Assembly (NCBI GenBank): GCA_002305125.1
Contig: DBQG01000019.1
Span: 1 to 19,128, forward strand
Length of the DNA stretch: 19,128 nucleotides
Origin: Patescibacteria group bacterium UBA1400
GTDB taxonomy: Bacteria; Patescibacteriota; Microgenomatia; UBA1400
Direction: 5' to 3'
Shown: positions 15,900 through 19,128 of the stretch, in pieces
How positions within the stretch are numbered: the stretch's first letter is position 1
Layout of the letters: each line of letters starts with the position of its first letter
Notes under the pieces: generated by a model
The model's input: the letters and a program-made list of their open reading frames with translations, nothing else
Database searches by the model: none
Told to the model about the DNA's origin: nothing
Position numbers and translations under genes: made by a program

Positions 15900-17063
15900 A
15901 TGAAGAAAAAACTATTGCTTTTACTGTTTACCATTGTTTTTTTTGTTTCTGGTTTAAATATTGCTTTAGGAGAAGAAGTAGATGATAAGCTGGAAAGCAA
16001 AAGAAAAGAAATAGAAGAATTGGAAAAAAAGATTCAGGATCTTAAGGGTGAGCAGAAAACCCTGTCTTCAGCTATTATCTATCTTGACAGTAAGATAAAA
16101 CTGACCTCAGCTCAGATAAGCCAGACGGAAGAAGAGATTATAGTGCTTCAAAAAGCCATTGTTGACCTTGCCAGCAAGATTAATGTGCTGGATATTACCA
16201 TTACCGATGTTTCCGCTATCTTAGGCAACAGGATAGAAGCCACTTATAAAAGAGAGAAGATGAAGCCTTTTTTTCTGTTTTTTGCCTCTCAAGGTTTTTC
16301 TGATTTTTTAACTAAGATTAAGTATTTAAAGATAGTCCAGCAGCATGATAGGGAACTTTTGTATCAGATGCAGGAATCAAAGATGAACTATGATGAGCAG
16401 AAACAGCTTAAGGAAAAAAAACAGCAGGAGGTGGAAGCTTTGCAGTCTCAGCTTAAAGCCCAGCAGTCAGTGCTGGCAGGACAAAAACAGGAAAAGGCAG
16501 TTTTGCTTGATAAAACCAAAAGCGATGAAAAGAAGTATCAGGAGATGCTGGCCGCAGCCAGAGCGGAAATGGAAGCTTTGCAGTCAATTATTGCCGGCAA
16601 AGGAGAGGAAACAAAAGTAGGGGATATTAAGGAAGGAGAAAGAGTGGCCTCAGTTATTGTGGGAAGATCAGCTTGTTCTAGCGGAACTCACCTTCATTTT
16701 GAAGTGGCCAAAGGAGGAGGACATTCTAATCCAGCATCATGGCTAAAAAATATAGGGATAATTTGGGATAATTCTCCTGACGGAACGTTTGGTTTTTCCG
16801 GTTCCTGGAACTGGCCTTTAAACGAGCCCATAAGAATTACCCAGGGTTATGGTACTACTTATTGGTCTAATTTAGGTTGGTATGGAGGTGGGCCCCATAC
16901 GGGCATTGATATAGTTTCTGATTCTTCCACCACAGTTAAGGCAGTTAAAGAAGGAGTTTTATATAGAGGCAGTATTGCCTGCGGAGGCGGAACTATGAGA
17001 TATGTTAAGGTGGAGCATAAGGACTCTGATATGGAAACTTTTTATGTTCATGTAAATTATTAG
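15900..17063 (+). CDS. EnvC/PcsB-like coiled-coil murein hydrolase with a circularly permuted LytM (M23) domain
   Basis: Likely the extracytoplasmic partner of FtsEX that cuts peptidoglycan at division. Of 387 residues, 1-24 are a signal peptide (KKK, hydrophobic core, possible cut after IALG). Residues 26-118 and 146-233 are two long coiled coils, joined by the FFLFFASQGFSDFL segment (124-137) found in EnvC/PcsB-type regulators. The rest is a LytM domain in swapped order. Residues 240-282 carry the normally C-terminal piece: GERVASVIVG, GTHLHFEV (H264, H266) and NPASWL. Residues 303-387 carry the normally N-terminal piece: WPLNEPIRITQGYG, HTGID (H333, D337), VKAVKEGVLYRG and the last strand FYVHV with H384, three residues from the end. 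All usual zinc and catalytic residues are thus present, unlike the inactive LytM domain of E. coli EnvC. C259 and C361 may form a disulfide. Confidence 0.88.
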   Translation: MKKKLLLLLFTIVFFVSGLNIALGEEVDDKLESKRKEIEELEKKIQDLKGEQKTLSSAIIYLDSKIKLTSAQISQTEEEIIVLQKAIVDLASKINVLDITITDVSAILGNRIEATYKREKMKPFFLFFASQGFSDFLTKIKYLKIVQQHDRELLYQMQESKMNYDEQKQLKEKKQQEVEALQSQLKAQQSVLAGQKQEKAVLLDKTKSDEKKYQEMLAAARAEMEALQSIIAGKGEETKVGDIKEGERVASVIVGRSACSSGTHLHFEVAKGGGHSNPASWLKNIGIIWDNSPDGTFGFSGSWNWPLNEPIRITQGYGTTYWSNLGWYGGGPHTGIDIVSDSSTTVKAVKEGVLYRGSIACGGGTMRYVKVEHKDSDMETFYVHVNY

Positions 17064-17069
17064 TTTAAA

Positions 17070-18329
17070 ATGCCTGCTCCAAGCTTGAGGCTAGAGGGGG
17101 AGCGAAAAAAACCTTTTAAAGGCGCAGTTGTATGCGTCTTTTTTTTAACTTTTTTCTTTTTTTCTTTAAAGGAGGTTTTGGCAATGGATCTTATTTTAAG
17201 CAACGTTCCAACCGAAGCAGAACAAGAGCAGGAGTTTACGGTTCATTTTTACTATGAATGTTTAGGTTGTAGTAAAGATGCCAAATATTATTTAAGAGCC
17301 TGTTTTTATGAAGATGGAAGTTCTAATTATTCAGGCTGTATTAAAAATCATCAAGACTCCTGGGTTTGTGGTTCTCAGGAAGTTTTGAACTATAAGGAAA
17401 TAAGTTTGGACAGTGAGGGAATTTGGGAAGGAGATTTAAAGATAAAATCGGAGGTAACAGGAAACCTTTTTTTAAAGGTCAAAAGATATACGCAGGGAGG
17501 TGATGGTAGTAAAGAAACTAATTCAGAAGCACTTTTAATCCTAGATAATTTTTCTCTTATTATTTCTCCATCTCCTCAGCCTTCATTTATAGAACAGGAG
17601 ACATCTTTTCCTGATAATATTTTTATTTCTGAATTTATGCCTAATCCTGAAGAAGGAGGAGAATGGGTAGAGCTTTATAATAGTAACCCTTTTGAGGTTA
17701 GTTTGAGTGACTGGCAGCTTGACGATATTGAGGGAGGGTCTGTGCCGCAAACTTTTTCTGCTGTTATTGAAGGTAAGAGTTTTAAAGTGATTTATTTTAC
17801 TTCCAACAAACTTAACAACGGCGGGGATGAGGCAAGACTGCTGAGGCCTGATGGTTGGGTTTTGGACAAAGCTTCTTATAATAAATCCACTAAAAACATA
17901 TCTTGGTCTTTGCAGTCCAACAGTTGGTGCGAAACTGAACCAAGTTTGGAAAAAGAAAACAATAGTTGCTTGTCAACCGAAGAGGAAGAGGATAGTTCTT
18001 CTCCTTCACCTGTTTCTTCAGTTTCTGGGGGAGATGAAGAGGAAGAGGAGGGGGTTTTGGGAGAAAGTGTGGAGGCAAAAGTATACAGGACCAGCTTTGA
18101 TTTTAAACAAAACCAAAGTAGTGTGGCCGGGCAAATGGAGATTGATTTGGCTACAATTTCAGGAGAAGTTTTAGGGCAAGAGGTTGAAGAGGAAGAAGAG
18201 CTGGGTAAAGAAGATAAATCAGGTTCTAAACACGGCTTTTTATGGTTTATTTTAGGAGGAGGGGTGCTAATGACAGCCGGAAGTCTTCCCCTTATTTCCC
18301 CTTATTTTAAAAATTTACTTAAAGAATAA
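17070..18329 (+). CDS. Secreted, membrane-anchored lamin-tail domain protein
   Basis: Counted from ATG 17070, the 419-residue protein has a plausible signal peptide: basic residues at 11-17, hydrophobic core about 18-33, and a cut after VLA at 38. Residues about 40-155 form a cysteine-containing beta domain (CLGC, C78, C90, C100). Residues about 182-272 match the bacterial lamin-tail domain (LTD): IFISEFMPNP, EWVELYN, SDWQLDD, NNGGDEARLLRPDGWVLDKA, followed by the usual SWSLQ...W tail. Residues 300-385 are very acidic linker; 388-410 is a membrane span with a short basic end. The start is uncertain: ATG 17070 has no ribosome binding site, and an intrinsic terminator (17118-17146) lies inside the signal-peptide codons. 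ATG 17184 has an excellent AAAGGAGG eight bases upstream but would lose the signal peptide. The LTD role in bacteria is unproven; surface binding is likely. Confidence 0.78.
   Translation: MPAPSLRLEGERKKPFKGAVVCVFFLTFFFFSLKEVLAMDLILSNVPTEAEQEQEFTVHFYYECLGCSKDAKYYLRACFYEDGSSNYSGCIKNHQDSWVCGSQEVLNYKEISLDSEGIWEGDLKIKSEVTGNLFLKVKRYTQGGDGSKETNSEALLILDNFSLIISPSPQPSFIEQETSFPDNIFISEFMPNPEEGGEWVELYNSNPFEVSLSDWQLDDIEGGSVPQTFSAVIEGKSFKVIYFTSNKLNNGGDEARLLRPDGWVLDKASYNKSTKNISWSLQSNSWCETEPSLEKENNSCLSTEEEEDSSSPSPVSSVSGGDEEEEEGVLGESVEAKVYRTSFDFKQNQSSVAGQMEIDLATISGEVLGQEVEEEEELGKEDKSGSKHGFLWFILGGGVLMTAGSLPLISPYFKNLLKE
17118..17146 (+). terminator. Intrinsic terminator after the ftsEX-LytM operon
   Basis: AAAGGCGCA (17118-17126) pairs with TGCGTCTTT (17133-17141) across the loop GTTGTA, nine pairs with a single G-T wobble, followed by a run of eight T (17139-17146). 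It is the only clear Rho-independent terminator I see in the window. It lies 55 bases after the LytM gene's stop and inside the N-terminal codons of the lamin-tail gene if that gene starts at 17070. Confidence 0.8.
17168..17175 (+). promoter_or_regulatory. Internal ribosome binding site in the lamin-tail gene
   Basis: AAAGGAGG lies 8 bases before an in-frame ATG at 17184 and downstream of the terminator. It matches the sites used by other operon-internal genes here. It either marks the true start, giving a protein without signal peptide, or is a chance result of the codons for Lys-Glu-Val. Confidence 0.45.
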
Positions 18330-18357
18330 AATTACTTTTTTCTTGATATTTTAGGTA

Positions 18358-18366
18358 TGCTATACT
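18358..18366 (+). promoter_or_regulatory. Extended -10 promoter for the VanZ-like gene, likely leaderless
   Basis: TGC-TATACT is a TGn extended -10 element ending 7 bases before ATG 18374. No Shine-Dalgarno is present. The TTGATA at 18343-18348 is only 12 bases upstream of the -10 box and is too near to be its -35 element. The same TGn-TATACT form precedes the LysRS gene. Confidence 0.55.
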
Positions 18367-18373
18367 TTAACTT

Positions 18374-18802
18374 ATGAACGCTAAGAGTTTTATTTATTGG
18401 TGGTTTCCTGTTGCTGTTTGGGCTGCTGTTATCTTCTTATTTTCTTCCCTGTCTACTGTTCCCAGTGCCAAAATTATTTGGTGGGATTTTATCATTAAAA
18501 AAACAGCTCATTTAATAGAATATGCGGTGTTATTTTTTTTGCTTTTGCGCGCCTTGACTAAATTTGAACCAAAGTTAAATTTAAAACCTTTGAAATTTCA
18601 GGTTTTTTTTCCTGCAAAGATTGACAAAAAAATGGTTCTTGGTTCTTTTCTTTTGTGCCTGCTCTATACTCTTTCTGATGAGTATCATCAAGGTTTTACT
18701 CCGGGAAGATATCCTTCCTTAAGGGATGTGGGAATTGATTTTTTAGGTATGCTCTTAAGTTTTACGATGATTAAAAAAAATAGCAAGATAAAGGAGGGTT
18801 AA
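18374..18802 (+). CDS. VanZ-like family membrane protein
   Basis: A 142-residue membrane protein of the VanZ-like family. It has four hydrophobic stretches: about 8-26, 44-62, 95-110 and 120-135. Family signatures are visible: WAAVIFLFSSL near the N-terminus, KKTAHLIEYAVLFF (42-55) with the conserved histidine and tyrosine, and SDEYHQGFTPGRYPSLRDVG (105-124), which matches the D-E-x-H-Q-x-F-x-P-x-R-x-x-x-x-x-D motif. VanZ confers low-level teicoplanin resistance in enterococci. Most family members are uncharacterised envelope proteins, so resistance should not be assumed here. Its stop directly abuts the ATG of tsaE. Confidence 0.85.
   Translation: MNAKSFIYWWFPVAVWAAVIFLFSSLSTVPSAKIIWWDFIIKKTAHLIEYAVLFFLLLRALTKFEPKLNLKPLKFQVFFPAKIDKKMVLGSFLLCLLYTLSDEYHQGFTPGRYPSLRDVGIDFLGMLLSFTMIKKNSKIKEG
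18791..18798 (+). promoter_or_regulatory. Strong ribosome binding site of tsaE
   Basis: AAGGAGGG lies four bases before ATG 18803, within the last codons of the VanZ-like gene. The ATG follows that gene's TAA with no gap, so translation of the two is likely coupled. Confidence 0.7.
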
Positions 18803-19128
18803 ATGGTTAGAGATGAGGATGTTAAAGATGTTTTCAAAAGCGAAAGCCTGGAAGAAACAGCCGAGGCTGCCAAATACGTACTGCAATTTTTAAAAGAGTA
18901 TAATTTGGTTTGTTTATACGGAGAGATGGGGATTGGTAAAACCACTTTTGTCCAAAATTTGGCAGAAAGTTTGGGAATTGAAAGAAGGGTTATTAGTCCT
19001 TCTTTTATTTTGCAAAGAGAGTATGAGATTAAAAGCAAAAAAGTGGGTCAAAAAAGGCTTTATCATATAGATTGTTATAATACTATTTCTATAGATGATT
19101 TTTTAAAATCCGTTGATTTAAAAGAGTT
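18803..19128 (+). CDS. tsaE: tRNA threonylcarbamoyladenosine biosynthesis ATPase TsaE, 5' part
   Basis: The gene runs off the window end; 108 residues are visible of a family that is usually about 140-160 long. TsaE is the small P-loop ATPase that works with TsaB and TsaD to make the t6A modification at position 37 of tRNAs reading ANN codons. Visible motifs are Walker A GEMGIGKT (40-47), the family's SPSFIL (65-70, usually SPTF) and the HIDCYN segment (88-93, usually H-x-D-x-Y-R). The residue after the tyrosine is asparagine where arginine is common, a small deviation. The strong ribosome binding site fixes the start. Confidence 0.93.
   Translation, partial: MVRDEDVKDVFKSESLEETAEAAKYVLQFLKEYNLVCLYGEMGIGKTTFVQNLAESLGIERRVISPSFILQREYEIKSKKVGQKRLYHIDCYNTISIDDFLKSVDLKE

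Noticed and set aside
16390..16620. Second plus-strand frame inside the LytM gene
   Set aside because: It overlaps the coiled-coil region, is rich in Arg/Lys/Trp from shifted Gln/Glu codons, and has no ribosome binding site.
16617..17063. Frameshift or truncation as explanation of the odd LytM order
   Set aside because: No frame after the stop at 17063 contains the missing HLHFEV block, and that block is present and intact earlier in the same frame, so a permutation fits better.
17093..17101. GAGGGGGAG as a ribosome binding site in the lamin-tail gene
   Set aside because: No ATG, GTG or TTG follows in frame at a usable distance.
17851..18174. Alternative plus-strand frame inside the lamin-tail gene
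   Set aside because: It is a shifted reading of the acidic linker with no recognisable domain; the LTD frame is strongly supported.

Overview
The window looks like a chromosome segment of a small-genome bacterium of the Candidate Phyla Radiation (Patescibacteria), most likely the Microgenomates side. This is an inference from several things: AT-rich DNA with very short intergenic gaps, a class I (archaeal-type) lysyl-tRNA synthetase, plain housekeeping genes mixed with membrane-anchored proteins of no known family, and secreted lamin-tail and beta-helix proteins. UGA is used as a stop (positions 4426 and 12764) and a release factor 2 gene is present, so the code is standard and the UGA-recoding CPR lineages (Gracilibacteria, Absconditabacteria) are unlikely. 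I see no phage, insertion sequence, CRISPR array, tRNA or rRNA.

Layout. 1-633: 3' part of an M20 metallopeptidase. 655-4428: a class I LysRS fused to a PheRS-type B3/B4 domain, a NIF3-family protein and an HD-domain protein, probably one operon. 4532-5770: serS. 5819-7684: a secreted or membrane-anchored beta-helix protein. 7694-8338: a spermidine-synthase-like methyltransferase. 8335-8913, minus strand: an orphan of unknown family. 9025-11718: secA. 11738-17063: a probable cell-envelope operon (membrane protein, single-span protein, prfB, anchored OB-like protein, ftsE, ftsX, EnvC-like LytM protein), ended by the one clear intrinsic terminator of the window at 17118-17146. 17070-18329: a lamin-tail protein whose putative signal peptide is encoded across that terminator. 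18374-19128: a VanZ-like membrane protein and the 5' part of tsaE.

How they work together. secA-prfB-ftsE-ftsX follows an old conserved gene order known from Firmicutes and Actinobacteria. FtsE and FtsX are expected to gate a periplasmic coiled-coil murein hydrolase, and the next gene encodes one. Its LytM (M23) catalytic domain is circularly permuted: the HxH segment precedes the HxxxD segment and the protein ends at the third catalytic histidine. The other strong oddity is the LysRS-B3/B4 fusion, which suggests built-in editing of tRNA.

Expression signals show a consistent pattern. Genes that begin probable transcription units lack a Shine-Dalgarno sequence and have a sigma70-like -10 box ending about 7 nt before the start codon (655, 5819, 9025, 11738, 18374; weaker at 4532 and 7694), which points to leaderless mRNAs. 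Most genes inside operons carry AAGGAGG-type sites.
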